Assembly: GCA_949752735.1 (NCBI GenBank)
Contig: OX457039.1
Coordinates: 26,118,420-26,182,419, forward strand
Direction: 5' to 3'
DNA from: Lumbricus terrestris
Taxonomy: Eukaryota; Annelida; Clitellata; Crassiclitellata; Lumbricidae
DNA: 64,000 nucleotides
In this document: piece after piece, positions 10,036-23,497 of the stretch
Numbering within the stretch: the stretch's first letter is position 1
How the letters are laid out: every line of letters starts with the position of its first letter
Notes under the pieces: generated by a model
What the model was told of the DNA's origin: nothing
Seen by the model: the letters and a program-made list of their open reading frames with translations, nothing else
The model's database searches: none
Position numbers and translations under genes: made by a program

Positions 10036-11715
10036 GTTTACATTGGAAGATGTGAGAACGATATTGAACGGAAAAAAACCATGCAGTCATGTTATGTTAT
10101 TACAACACAATGTCACTGCCTCATTTGCGAATTAAGGTCCTGGAATAGTCTACTAATAACCATAATACAGTGTGCATTGTATTGTCCGCGCACGACGCTT
10201 CTCCAAATCTCTGATTCCGTTGCCCGCCCATCCTGGCCTTGATTATGACTATTTTCTCCAGAATTAGGGACCTACTATTTCTCATTTGAACGTCATTTTT
10301 AGGTTTTAAATTTAGTCTGTCTGCTAGTTGGTTTTTCTTGAAGAAGTCACCTCTATCCGGGATCGAGCTTCCGTGTTAAATGTCAAAAGATGAATCAATA
10401 AGCAACTAACTAAAGGAGTTTTGACGTTTGGCGTCAAGCAGAATTTCCAGACGAGGGCATTTGAAAGGAAGTCCGTCGAGATAATGATGTCGAATAATTC
10501 TAGTTTTCATTTTACTGGTGTGTGCTCAAATAAAAGACCAAACTGCGCACTCTTCAATCAGAGACCAGCTTAATATGAAGATTAACCCTTTGCTAAAAAA
10601 ATTCTGCTAGGACCGGGACCTATAGGCATACACATTACACAAGGCAACCATTTATCACCTTCATGTTTTCAAAAGCCTTCCTCTGCTCGGCGGTAGGCTA
10701 TACACGACTCGACAATCGCCCATCGGATTCTCGTTCGTGCCTGGCCCCTCCAACGAACTTTTCATTTCCTCTCAAAGCAGAGGAACTAGATTAATAATAA
10801 TAATACATCCAGGCCTAGCTGGATATCAGTGCCTGCATCTGTGATGAAACCATTAGGTTTAAATTAACTAAATAACAAGTCACGAGTCTAGAAAAACTGC
10901 AGATAAACAGTCTACAGTTTAGCATAACTCCTTTAATGCCGTCCGCCGTCATTCGCATAATTTATGTTTAGTCATGATTAGATCTTTCGTATACCGTCTG
11001 AAGTCTGTCTTTTGTGCAGACGAAGCGAAATCAACCAACAAAGCAAAAAGTTAGACCTTTTAAAGTAGACAATGACTAAACATGCATATCGATATCTACG
11101 TCTCCGATTGAGGTTCACCAGCCGGTTACTAACTCGGTCTCAAGGAACAATCGCGTGAACTTAGGATCTGGACGCAGGACTACAACACACCAGAGATATA
11201 ATAATAATAAAAGAGATATAATAATAATACTAAGAGCATATGGCGCGTAACAATCGTTGGAAGGAAATGCAACACCGCTGCATGCCTAAATGCAATTCTA
11301 ATATTTGCAATGGTGTGTTTGGTGGGCTTCAAATATCAATATTATTGGTTACATTGATTCTGTGGACGTAAACGAAGATCATGCAGTGAATCGATTCAAC
11401 TGTAGTCAATGTAGGCTATTGCAATTATTTATAATTGTAATTCTAAAGACAAGAAACGCTCTGAATCGTGGTTTCTTGCTTGGTCTGTGGTTGGGCAACA
11501 ACCCTCGACGCCATGCAGTCTGATGATGCAGGCCAAACAATAAACGTGAAGCTGTCTTTGCCATAGAATAGATGGACATGAGATGCGATGGAAGGAAATG
11601 CATCGCCTGACTAAATTAGATTCTCTTTCTAAATCTCTTCGGCGCCATGTCTCAGCTGCTAATGCTGCCACTGCTGCTACTGCTACTGCTGCTGCTACTG
11701 CTACTGCTGCTGCTA

Positions 11716-11748
<33 letters not shown>

Positions 11749-11774
11749 CTGCTGCTGCTGCTATAATGCTATTG

Positions 11775-11811
<37 letters not shown>

Positions 11812-12152
11812 GTTTGTAGGACTGACACATCTCGACTCTTCTGACCTGACGTAGAACTGAAAGCACGAAGGCATTTCTCATCTGCTGCTGCAGCAGCCAT
11901 TAACCCGCGTGCATGTCTGTCTGTCTGTCTGCCTACATATTGGTCACAGACTCACAGTCGTCGCCAGGCGACGTTCAAGCCACTGCGCATGCGCATGTAG
12001 TTGGAACTACGCTGCATTAAATGTGAACGACGACGACGAGGAGCGCCGTCTAGCGATCGCCAGCAATTTCCCGAGCGCCGCCGCCGCCTGGCGTCACTTT
12101 CCAACACCTGACGATTGAGTGGCGAACCCAACGCCCCGTCGTCGTCGTCGTA

Positions 12153-12184
<32 letters not shown>

Positions 12185-13914
12185 CCATAAATCGTCCTCC
12201 GCTTTTTCTTCTCCCTGGCAGCCAGCAGCTATTGATTTCTTTCTAGCAGAAGGGGGCTGTGGTCTGTAGCATCAGCGATCGACGCACATCCTGCCAACGT
12301 TGCAGAGACAGATACAGCAGCAGACAAGCAGACAACGAACACTGACACAGAGGAGGAGGAGGAGGTCTATAATACTGCAGAATACTTGCACACAGTATAT
12401 GATCGTCTCACACACAGGAACTGGTTGAACCTCTACTCTCTGTATTTCATTTGCAAAGTTTGAACCATGTTCTAATCGACGAACTATATTAGAAATTTCT
12501 AATGGACTAACGTACATGTAGCACTGGTATTTATACACTCAATGGAACCAAGTATAAAGAGGATGTTAGTTATACACCTACCAGTCCCATGTCGCATGCC
12601 TCCCCCATCCCATCGAGACGCCTGCAGTGATTATGGAGTATAGGTTGACTCTATGGTCGTGCCAGGTGCCTAGCTGAGTTGCCATTCATCACATAATTAA
12701 TTAATTATGACCTTTCAGTCTATCAGAAGCGCATAGATCGACAGATCGGCACTTACACCAGCTCGAGATCTATTCATACCATGAGACTGCTGCGATTCCA
12801 CGGTCTTTCCTCCGCAATGATTCATGGAAATTGCTGTGGAAACAATTCCATCCATGATCCAACCTTCTTTATACTGTCCCGGAATGGTGGAACTTCGCTT
12901 CAGCCCGGGACCATAATATAAGGTTCAAGCGCTGCCTCAACAAAATGTCCAATACCCCAACGAAAGTTTGTCGACGGCAACGACATTCTACATTTATTAT
13001 TGTTGTCATAAGATGGATGGATCCATCCATCCATCAACAAAATGTATCAAAATGTATCAAAATGTATCAAAATGTATCAAAATGTATCAAAATGTATCAA
13101 AATGTATCAAAATGTATCATCAGAACTTTTTGACGTCAAGTTCTGAGCGGATAGAATGAATAATCGACAGTCGAGAGACGACTATCATTGAGAGGTGAAG
13201 GGAATAGTATAGCGACTCCATCGCATGGATTCACGTGTGTGTGTGTGTGTACGGAGATGTCTCCATGCACACGTTTCAGAGCCAATGTTAACACTTGCAC
13301 CCGAGACCACACAGTCTTAGACTCATATAGTTAAAGACGATAGCCTACGAACTACATTATAGGTCCATATCCATAGGATTCGCTACAGACGATTGTCTCA
13401 TATCCATATCACGACTAAACCCCTTTCTCCCCATCCCTCTATTGAAACTGTGACTGTAAAGAAAGATTCCACATAATATCTACAGTTAGACGCTGGCATT
13501 TATTTCCCCCCGATAAGAATGTGCAGATGCTCGGTCTCCATGTGTCATTTTCTACTATTATACGTTCAATGAATAATAGGCTATTATGTAAGAAATGCAC
13601 TGACTATAATTATGCGCTGTTCTTGCTGAAAACATGGTTATTCGGTCTGCGGTCAGTCTCTAACTCTGCTTTGTAGGTTCACTCTTCAGTTCACGCACGC
13701 AAACTTCACTGGCTATAATTATAATTTTTCGCCTCTTATCCTATGTTCAGATGTTGTAAATGGGTAGTGTATACAAGTGCACTATCGAGTCAGGTCCTAG
13801 GAAACTGGTTCTCTGTCGACTCATTCGTCTGCTAGTGTATACAGCTGCAGTTTGGCTTTACTGCTATTTTATTGCTCGTCTGACCGGATTGTTTCTTATC
13901 TGGCTACGACCAAG
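10036..13914. other. Non-coding with several low-complexity tracts
   Basis: Holds TGC/TAC repeats (11651-11812), a CGT tract (12130-12183) and a 10-bp repeat AAAATGTATC x8 (about 13038-13119). Long Ala- or Asp-rich frames here are translations of repeats. No host exon is identified. Confidence 0.5.
13038..13119. repeat. 10-bp tandem repeat AAAATGTATC, 8 copies
   Basis: Near-perfect array following a CCAT tract. Confidence 0.9.
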
Positions 13915-14750
<836 letters not shown>

Positions 14751-15331
14751 GCGGCTTGCTCAAGATCGAGTAAACACCCCCGGGCCCCACAAACAAAATC
14801 CTGGATATACGAAACCCATATATATATACATATATACTGTATGTATATATATATATATATATGTACGGTGCAGTACGAGATCTTCGTTGACTAAGTAAAT
14901 TCAATATTTACTTTGAGTCCTACATTCCATATTTAAGTTCAAGTGGTTGTTGGCGATAGTGTTGCTGCATGCAACTCGTTGCCTTAAAATTCACATAAAT
15001 TCACATATTTGTTATGACCCTCGGGGCCTTCAAGTAGCCGTGGGCGCCTGTGAATAATTTATTCAACAAAAGAATATATATATAATATATATACATGCAT
15101 AACATAACATAAAATTAATAGTCATATACTGACAAACCCAAAGCACTTGCAAAAAATGGCATCACCTTAAAACTTTGCAGAAGATTATTGGCTTAGCACC
15201 AATTGAGTTGTTGCCTTAGTTCGAATAAAAGAAAACTTGTCCAGGAAGAGTGATGTGATGATGGTACCAGTCTAAACTGCATGAAATGTCGTCAAATCTG
15301 TTGAAATGATTCTGATTAAACGTCGACTCAC
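14751..15331. other. Non-coding, intronic or 3' of SLC41-family exon 2
   Basis: (TA)n-rich tracts near 14819-14862 and 15077-15095. No further SLC41 exon is recognised here. Confidence 0.4.
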
Positions 15332-15439
15332 CTGGGTGGATAGTCGTGATGCCAAGGTCATTTCAAGGTTACCTTTCAAACCAAGAAGAGCAGGAACCAG
15401 GATAAAGAATTCGGATACTTCGACAAAAACTCGCCAACT
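15332..15439 (-). CDS. SLC41A: SLC41-family Mg2+ transporter, exon 2
   Basis: This 108-nt exon (36 codons, phase 0 at both ends) is bounded by ATTTCATGCAG at its 5' side and GTGAGT at its 3' side. It encodes [12 protein letters not shown] followed by [20 protein letters not shown]. The [20 protein letters not shown] block is the hallmark of SLC41/MgtE-type transporters; it lines the Mg2+ conduction path in the first repeat. It joins in phase with the exon at 23498-24400 across a 8.1-kb intron. Later exons, expected to carry the GNxALIQ motif and remaining helices, were not found in this window. Confidence 0.9.
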
Positions 15440-15659
15440 CTGCATGAAATAAAAATGCAATAACAGTGAAAAAGGAAGGTATATGTAGGCCTATACGCGC
15501 GTAATTGCTACGATGATAACATAAGCCTATAACAGCAACCGTATAGACGGTTAGACCTACAATAGCCATCTGTGAACTCTTCCCGTCGACATGCCCAACG
15601 GAATCTAAAAAAATTATGGTCCATGCATCTATTGATAACGTAAATGTTGTTAGGGTTGA

Positions 15660-15960
15660 TCCATAGTCGGAATCACTCTTACAATGTGGTAGCCCCATGC
15701 AATTGTCTGGAATGGTCTTCGTATGAAGCCATAGGCCTACTTACGGTACACCCCGTGCACCCTGCGACTCTGAATGAACCGGACGATGATGCATGTGCAA
15801 CCCTCGTCAAACATAAACTGCTTTTTAGGCACTTTGGAATCGGGAGCGCCTCTGAGCATATTCGCCATAAACGGGCGCTAGAGGCCTATGTAATGTATAT
15901 AGGTCTATATTTTTCGAATGATTAAATGAATGTAACATTTTTAATAAGTATTATTATATT
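15660..15960 (+). mobile_element. Degenerate LINE 3' end
   Basis: Retains degraded versions of the LINE C-terminus (LVKHKLLFRHFGIGSASE) and the 3' UTR GGGAGCGCCTCTGAG...GGGCGCTA. A 61-bp 3' tail segment (TTTTTCGAATGATTAAATG...) is tandemly duplicated to about 16010. Confidence 0.6.
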
Positions 15961-16757
15961 TTTTCGAATGATTAAATGAATGTAACATTTTTGATAAGTA
16001 TTATTATTAAGTATAATTCTTTTGCTTATTGTTTGAGGTGATTCTACTTCAGTCATTGAATGTCGTTGAGATTAGAAGCGTCACACAGAGTGAATCACTC
16101 TGTGAACGATGGAATCAGCTCAAAGCGTGACATGACAGTGCCGCCACGGAGGCGTTCAAGGAACTGCTGTACACACGGTGGGGGGCTTAGCGTGTCCATC
16201 ACAGCCACCGACCCCCTCGCCCGACACCCCCCACGAGAAGGCGTGGAATCAAAGCATCGCTTGGGAGAAGGAGAGGACGACGAATGATCTGATTAGAAAA
16301 GACATGGAGAGAGGAAGGAGAGAAGGATGGATGGAAGGAAGGAAGGCACATCCGGGTTTTCGCTTCCATAAAGAAATCAATGCAGCGGTTGAGATGGAAG
16401 CCATTCGCTGCTGCTGCGCTGTGAACGCATTGAACAGGTAGCATGAACAAGGCGCAGGAGTCAGACCGGTGTTAGACATGGCAAAAATTAATAGGGCACA
16501 GGAGCATAAGAAGACATACAGACATACAGACAGATAGATAGACAGGCAAGCAGACAGACAGGCAGACAGTCAGGCAGGCAGACAGGCAGACTGCTGCTGT
16601 CTGTGAGAAACAGACTGAGATTGACGAGACCAACGGACAACCACTGAACAACATCTCAATAGCAAAGCAAATAATTATAATTACCCACAACTGATAAAGG
16701 GCGATTGGTGATGGATCAGATGGAACTGACCAAATTTATACAGTTGCAGAAGCCTGG

Positions 16758-16850
16758 CTGACTGACTGACTGACTGACTGACTGACTAGCTGGTTGACTG
16801 ACTGACTGGCTGACAAACTGACTGGCTGGCTGACTAATTGAATGGCTGGC
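16758..16850. repeat. (CTGA)n tetranucleotide repeat
   Basis: Perfect CTGA run followed by degenerate CTGGCTGACTGA units. Confidence 0.8.
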
Positions 16851-16959
16851 TGATTCAGAGCCGAAAATAGATTTAATCGATACTGTTCAGGAAAATGGAC
16901 TGTTTATCAATTATGCCTTTGTTGATATTGAACTTCAGTGTTTTATTTACACTTGATTA

Positions 16960-17228
16960 TACTTGATTATTTGATTTAATAGATTATTTGATTTAATAGA
17001 TTATTTGATTTAATAGATTATTTGATTTAATAGATTATCTGATTTAATAGATTATCTGATTTAATAGATTATCTGATTTAATAGATTATTTTATTTAATA
17101 GATTATTTGATTTAGGCCTAATAGATTATTTGATTTAATAGATTATTTGATTTAATAGATTATTTGATCTAATAGATTATTTGATTTAATAGATTATTTG
17201 ATTTAATAGATTATTTGATTTAATAGAC
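16960..17228. repeat. 17-bp minisatellite GATTATTTGATTTAATA
   Basis: About 15 highly regular units with sparse point changes; one unit is interrupted by a TAGGCCTA octamer (about 17114). Confidence 0.92.
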
Positions 17229-17785
17229 CCAATAAATTATTATGACTGATATTCGATTAATAAATTCATCATCTTGCGAACGCTCTCAGTTCTTTGGCCG
17301 CAGTAGACTATAATAGTGGGTCTTTATGTTGACCAGTTCAGGCTTCGTCTCTGCTGATATTCCCATAGCCTATGTTTGCCAAACACTGCATGCTCATGAG
17401 CTGACTCTGCTCTTTCCTGCTCAATGCTCTTAAGCATTTGTCACGTCCTCCACGACTTCCTTCTTCCCCGTAAGGTCACCTCATATAATTATTATGTGAA
17501 CCAGGTCATATGATCTTGCCATGTCATGCATATAATAATTTATATTTAGCTGTATATGTAGCTCTGACATTGAACTTAGTCCTTCAGTTGTTGCGAGATA
17601 AAAAAAAGCTTCTTTGTATCATCATCATATAATAATTAATAATTATGCGAACGTTGTTTGTCGACATCTTCTGCTTTCTCGCAGTTTCCTGTCCGCTCTT
17701 TATTACCTGCGCTAACAATGAAACGGACAACAATAGCTTCGATTGTAGTCTCATCATGATTGTTCTTGTCGATGACAGTGATCAG

Positions 17786-18402
17786 AAGACGACAGAAGAC
17801 TGCCAGCTGCGGCTCTGCACGGCAATGTGGAGGGACGGAGTAGAGGACGTCAAAGAAAAACATGGATCGACAACATAAGAGAAGATCTAGAGGAAAGGCA
17901 CATGGATATGAGGAATGCCATGGATATCATCAAGGATTGAGCAGTGTGGAGACCAGTGGCGGCGCCAGGATTTTTGTTTTGGGGGCTAGATTTTCAGAAA
18001 AAATTTCCGTTCTCAGCCTGAAAAATTTCTGACGACCTTTTTTTTTTTTTTTTTTTAGTCATCGGCCAAAACCCGGAGAAAAATTTCCATTTCAGCCGCC
18101 AAAAAAGCTGATGACCTTTTTTTTTTTTTTTTTTTTTTTTTTTAGTCATCGACCAAATTCTTCAGAAAAATGGTCCTTTTCCGTGACCACCGAGCTGTCT
18201 GGGGCAAACTTCGTGCGTACCTTGCGCTTATTTTTGGGGGGGCTAAAGGGGGTAAATTGTCCAAATATTTTATTTTTACATGGGGAAAAAAATGGATGAC
18301 CTTTTTTAGGGGGGCTTAGCCCCCCAGCCCCCCCTAGCGCCGCTACTGGTGGAGACGCCATGTAAAAGCCTCATCGTCGGCGCGGCCGGACGGAGGAGAG
18401 CA

Positions 18403-18451
<49 letters not shown>

Positions 18452-18497
18452 CGACGACGACGACAACGACGACGACGACGACGACGTCGACGACGAC

Positions 18498-18548
<51 letters not shown>
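17786..18548 (+). mobile_element. 5'-truncated LINE 3' end with (ATG)n/(ACG)n tail
   Basis: The 15-bp direct repeat GATGACAGTGATCAG (17771-17785 and 18549-18563) flanks it as a TSD. It encodes the C-terminal end of an RT protein (RQRKTWIDNIREDLEERHMD, a K..D-stop, then AVWR), interrupted by a hAT MITE, then resuming RHVKASSS. The tail is (GAT)n(GAC)n(GAT)n. Confidence 0.82.
17954..18348 (+). mobile_element. hAT MITE (395 bp) nested in LINE 3' end
   Basis: TIRs CAGTGGCGGCGCCAGG and CAGTAGCGGCGCTAGG (reverse complement of right end). The 8-bp TSD GTGGAGAC lies at 17946-17953 and 18349-18356. The 8-bp TSD and YARNG TIR start fit hAT. Internally it has repeated GATGACC-(T)n-AGTCATC modules. Confidence 0.93.
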
Positions 18549-18553
<5 letters not shown>

Positions 18554-18563
18554 CAGTGATCAG

Positions 18564-18792
18564 TAAATAACTCGCAGCAGACAATACATCTCCACTGACC
18601 TCAACACCCCACCCGGGTGGCTCTGATGTTTAAGGGAGTGGGGTGGGTGGCTTCTGTAATGAAGTCTGGGTGATTGACCCATTGAACCTCTGCAACGCTT
18701 ATACGATTATACACCTGACGCTTCCGCGTGCAACCAGCAAAACGTCTACATTCACTACCGATACTTATAGACTATAATTATATATATATATA
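18564..18792. other. Short unique spacer
   Basis: No gene; ends in a (TA)n tract that is the target of the next element. Confidence 0.4.
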
Positions 18793-19596
18793 CAAGGCCT
18801 AGGACAGGGGGGCCACCGGGGCCATTTGGCCCCAGGCCTCACTTGATAAGGGCCTCAGAATTTCGGAATTATAGACTTACTTATAATAAATAACTCCTTA
18901 ATTCGGTAATTCCCCATTTCAAATAAATAATTTATTGAAATGGGGAATTACGGAATTAATGAGTTATTCATTGAAATGTAGCACTATGCAAATTCTAATT
19001 ATTTTGTGACGAAATCGTTGACGTTAAATAATTGCAAAATGTAAAAAAACTCGTAAATCTGTTATCAGTTGAAAAATTGAAAAGGTGTCAACACTCAACA
19101 GTCTAAACTCTATCGTAACTCGTTAGTATACTCGTGGGCCCTAAATCGTAAGTCAAAACTCAAACCTAAAAAATATTCATGAATATAATTATTGTTCTTA
19201 TCATCGGATTCGCTGTGGAAAGTGTTTCCTACACAGTACACTATATATATTCTTACTTTCTTAGTCTCTTAGAGCGGTGGTGTAGCCAGGATCTGGAGTT
19301 TGGGGGTAGTGCAGAAAATGAATGGGCCCTGGGGTGGTGGACGAACGGAACGAGTGCACGATTAGGAGGTTTGTTTTTACCTTTTGAAATTGATATTTAA
19401 TCTACATTAATTCATTAAAATAGTTTTAACAATATCAGTCAATTTGACAAAATTGACCACCTTGCCAATTTTATTGAAAAAATGTCAAATATTCCCTCAG
19501 GAGCCCTAACTATTAGTCAATTATATTATATAAAAATATTATTTTAATCTAATCTCTTACAGAAAGATGAAGAGATCATTCGAAAGTGGACATGAG

Positions 19597-20736
19597 CATG
19601 GGCGCCCGCACATAGGGGCAAGGGGGGGGCACTTGCCCCCCCTGAAAAATTGACACCTATATTTTTTTAACTACTACTTTTGGGTTTTTAACAAATTTCC
19701 TTGCATTAATGCACCAATGATACGAAGGATACAGACAGTGGAGGTCCGAAATCGTTTAGAGATCTCTACAGAAATAAACATGCTCTTATAATTTTCTGCC
19801 TTGCATGTTCAAGCTCCTTCTAAAAACTGTAACAATGACCATTGGCTTTCAACCCTCCTGCGGGCACCCATGCAAACAGCATACCTATCGATTATGGCCT
19901 ACTTGAGTGGAATCTAGCTGTAGCACACTTGCAAATAATCACAATTGCAAAAAAATTAAATACTAATGCAAACATTTGAAAATTTCTCAAAGTACACTGA
20001 TATTATATTAGGGAGATCTGCTTATTCACCAATATTGTAATTATATATAAACCAAATTTGCTATAAGCCAGGCTCCATTTTGTCCTTTTTGCAAGATGCC
20101 AGTACAGAATCCAGGGAGGTCAAACTATTATAGATAAAATTGGATAAGGGGCCAGGGCTCTGGTTATCGTGCCTCGAGATTTACACCCAAAAGTGACAAA
20201 GCGATCTGTTCAAAAGAATTGGTACCCACACTCATCTGATCCTCGGATCCTCCACCTTCCTAAATGACACCCGCATTAACAGCTACTCTGGCCCTCTGGC
20301 TACCAGACTCGGACCTTCTTCTGACTACTCTTTGGAATAGGCTTCTGACTCAATGCAGCACATGTGAAAAAGCTGGTGCCCTGCGATTTCCTTTCGAGTG
20401 GCGCTTTAGAAGCAGATAGAGGAGCAACTGCCCCTTGAAAACTGACACCTATTTTTCATTCATTTATTCATTCGTTCATTCTATGGACTAATATAGCGCA
20501 CCTTTAGGAAGCTTCTTTTTAACATCTACTTTTTGATTTTTAACAAATTTCTAAGGAAACTATTCGTGTTAAAAAAAAATTAAAATGAAGCTGAGAGATT
20601 TGCATAAGAAACCTCTTTGAAAAATACCCGCATTCTTAATTTCCAGCTTTGCATTTTTCAAGCTCATGCTACTAAAAAATTTAATCGTGATTAAAAATTT
20701 TGCCCCCCCCTGAAAAAATTTCTGCGGGCGCCCATG
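19597..20736 (+). mobile_element. 8-bp-TSD DNA transposon, CATGGGCGCCCGCA family, copy 1
   Basis: TIRs CATGGGCGCCCGCA. TSD GACATGAG at 19589-19596 and 20737-20744. 1140 bp with no transposase. Nearly colinear with the element at 32160-33636. Interior includes LINE/SINE-like 3' end pieces. Confidence 0.93.
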
Positions 20737-20882
20737 GACATGAGGAACGAAAGAAATTGGCTCGACAAAAGGAAGCTGCTTCAGCAAGCCAAAAAATTCA
20801 AATTTCGTTGCACATCCTGATAATAGCAATAGGCTCGGCCAGACTGAAGATCTTCGAGAAATAAATTAATCGCAACCAGAAA

Positions 20883-21227
20883 GGGTACTTGTCGGTTAAT
20901 TCACCGCCACACACAGAAACACAGCGTTGTTATTTTTAATCAATCCAACTATCCAACTTCTAGTTTGACGAGAATCGTTTCCATCGATCCAGCTTCTGTT
21001 TAGGCAAGAATTTGTTTGATAAATTCCGCTTCTATTTCGTCAGAAAATATTTTTCATCAATATAACTTCTATTTAATTGAACATTACTGTTCATCAATCC
21101 AGCTTCAATTTCAGCAAGAATGACTGCACCAACCCTATTCCTAACCCTAACCGACCCTCACGACGCATAACCTGAGCTCCTAACGCTCTGTTTCTGTGTG
21201 TGGCGGTGAATTAACCGACAAGTACCC
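20883..21227. mobile_element. MITE with 42-bp TIRs
   Basis: TIRs begin GGGTACTTGTCGGTTAATTC and are near-perfect over about 42 bp. The likely TSD is CAGAAA (6 bp). 345 bp with no coding. Internal CCAGCTTC-containing sub-repeats of about 60 bp. Superfamily undetermined. Confidence 0.8.
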
Positions 21228-21538
21228 CAGAAAGTACCCTCCCAGAGACTTTGACGACTGTAACAACTGTGACTGATAGAGAATGGAGTTTTGAGCCCAG
21301 AAAATGTGAATTTATTGTACAGCATTTAACAATAATTGTCAATGAATCAGATAATTCAAATAATTTTCTGTTTAAATCCTTCAAATATTATGAGACATGT
21401 TGACATTGCAATCCTAGCAAAATTAGCAATCCAGAATTTCGACGTAGATTCTTGAGTGAACGAATTTCGACGTAGATTCTTGAGAGAACGCCTTGAAAAT
21501 TAGTTGTGGCCCTGGGCCTCCAAATCCTGTCCTAGGCC

Positions 21539-21541
<3 letters not shown>

Positions 21542-21588
<47 letters not shown>
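21542..21588. repeat. (TA)n microsatellite
   Basis: Dinucleotide run bordering the right TIR of the hAT-like element. Confidence 0.9.
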
Positions 21589-21594
<6 letters not shown>

Positions 21595-22110
21595 TTATTT
21601 ACTACTCTGCCACTCGGTTATTGAGCCATGTTGATCGTCTAGATCAGACGCAGTCTATCTATCCGTCAATCTATCCATTCGTCAATCTATCTATCTATCT
21701 ATCTATCCATCAGTCTATCCATCCGTCAATCTATCCATCCGTCAATCTATCCAGCTGACAGAAAAAACAGGTGTGACGCAAAGTAATAAAAAAATCTATA
21801 CTCAACCAAAAAGAATTCCTAAAAGGGCATGATTTAAAAATTGTTTAAATCAATTATTATTTTCTGTTGTCAACTTGTCATTATTTTCCTTAAGGTTATT
21901 CTGATCATTCCGCATAATATCATTAGAATGATTTGAGCAACGAACGTTTGAATCACTGCCATAACATTGAATGTGTAACAGCAACAGTCATGAGCATCTG
22001 CGGAGAGGCATGCATGAAATGACCTAAATGCACTCTGCCCTCATTTTTTATTTCCTATCTGTTCTCGTGTTTTATTCATTCGTCAATCGGACTTAATGGA
22101 GTGGTAATTG

Positions 22111-22139
22111 ATGATGATGACGACGACGACGACGACGAC

Positions 22140-22189
<50 letters not shown>

Positions 22190-22217
22190 CGATGATGATG
22201 ATGATGACGATGATGAC

Positions 22218-22291
<74 letters not shown>
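22111..22291. repeat. (GAT)n/(GAC)n microsatellite
   Basis: About 60 trinucleotide units, GAC at the 5' side then mostly GAT. Confidence 0.95.
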
Positions 22292-22292
<1 letters not shown>

Positions 22293-23247
22293 GAAGTACT
22301 AACTTTCAAATTGTTTTTAGGTGCTGCATACTGTAAAACTGTGGACAATAAATAAAAGCGGTCGATAAATCTTGAATGTTTGAAGTTGTTTCGAACCGCA
22401 CGACTGTGTATGCTAATGAATTATATAAATTATAGCTGGAGTGCTGCGTGCAGCTGACGCAAACTATGGACTATGAAATGCAACTTGATCCGTCATAATA
22501 TCACATTATTAATTTAGAAAGTTTCGATTAATCAGAGGCTGATGAAGATGGCGGTGCACAGCAGACGACAGAAAAATCGACGAAGACTGATATCTGATGA
22601 GAAAGAAGAAGAAAAGAAGAAGATCCGGATGTTTGTGAGAAGAGATAAATAACAAGTTTAGCTGAACCGAGGAAAAAGGATGGAGGACACGCGACAGAAA
22701 GCAGAAAGAAAATGTACTATATATATGTGTATATATGTGTATATATATGTATGTATAACATTGTATATGCATGTGTAATTGTATAATCGGGGAAAGAATA
22801 AGAGGAAGGAGCAACAGCTGCAGGCTCAACATCTGATATCAGTCAATGAAAACAAAGTCGTCCGTGTGCGTGCGTGCATATGTGTGTATCTGTCTGTGTG
22901 TCTGTGTGTGTGTATTTGTCTCTGTGTTTGTGTGCATATGTGTGTCTGGTCCTGCTGTCACTCGACGCTGAGTCGTTTGTCGTCCAATAACATAATGTGT
23001 CATTGTGTCAGTGCAAGGACTTCTGGATGTTAATATTATATGATCCATTGCTTGTTTGTGTTGCTAACTGTCGTTGAGTCTGTGTGTCTGTATGTGTCTG
23101 TATGCATGTAGGTATGTTATGTCTTTGTAGGAGAACAGTTCATATAACGCATTTTCTGTATATACTTGCCAATGTCCCCTACACTACAGTGTCTTTCTGT
23201 CTGCATGTCATTCTGTCGATCTGCTGCATCTGCATCTAACTATATTC

Positions 23248-23371
23248 CTGTCTGTCTGTTCCTGTCTGTCTGTTCCTGTCTGTCTGTTCCTGTCTGTGTC
23301 TGTTCCTGTCTGTCTGTTCCTGTCTGTCTGTTCCTGTCTGTCTGTTCCTGTCTGTCTGTTCCTGTCTGTCT
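23248..23371. repeat. 14-bp repeat CCTGTCTGTCTGTT
   Basis: About 9 units, located about 130 bp downstream (in gene orientation) of the SLC41-family exon 1 donor. Confidence 0.85.
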
Positions 23372-23497
23372 GTCTATCTTTCTGTTTGTTTGCCGACATG
23401 TTGTTAAGTTGACGAGTCAGTCAACTATAAAATATTGGGGGAACTCGAACTCGAGAGGCTGCTGCAAGAGTCATTGCACCAGAGGTCACGGACTAAC

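Larger units (their letters stand above)
18793..21541 (+). mobile_element. hAT-like element (2.75 kb) with ZMYM/TTF-type transposase start, carrying two nested elements
   Basis: TIRs CAAGGCCTAGGACAGG and CAGGGCCTAGGACAGG (right end, reverse complement) are inserted in (TA)n, so the 8-bp TATATATA TSD is not independent evidence. Its interior holds the beginning of a transposase-like frame at 19566 (MKRSFESGHE). That frame is split by the insertion at 19597-20736 and continues ERKKLARQKEAASASQK when that insertion and one TSD copy are discounted. The K(R).xSG..KRK-type start is typical of ZMYM1/TTF-type hAT transposases. Most of the transposase body is missing, so the element is non-autonomous. 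Confidence 0.75.
15440..23497 (-). other. SLC41-family intron 1
   Basis: Intron between GTTAGT at the exon 1 donor and ATGCAG at the exon 2 acceptor. It hosts degenerate LINE ends, a LINE fragment with a nested hAT MITE, a hAT element with two nested elements, and many microsatellites. Confidence 0.8.

Noticed and set aside
11429..11881. Ala/Ser-rich frames on both strands
   Set aside because: Produced by TGC/TAC trinucleotide repeats.
16960..17228. Possible CRISPR-like array
   Set aside because: 17-bp head-to-tail units with no spacers.
18306..18584. Ile/Val-rich frame resembling a membrane protein
   Set aside because: Antisense of (ATG)n/(ACG)n LINE tail.
22076..22355. Poly-Ser and poly-Asp frames
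   Set aside because: Microsatellite translation only.
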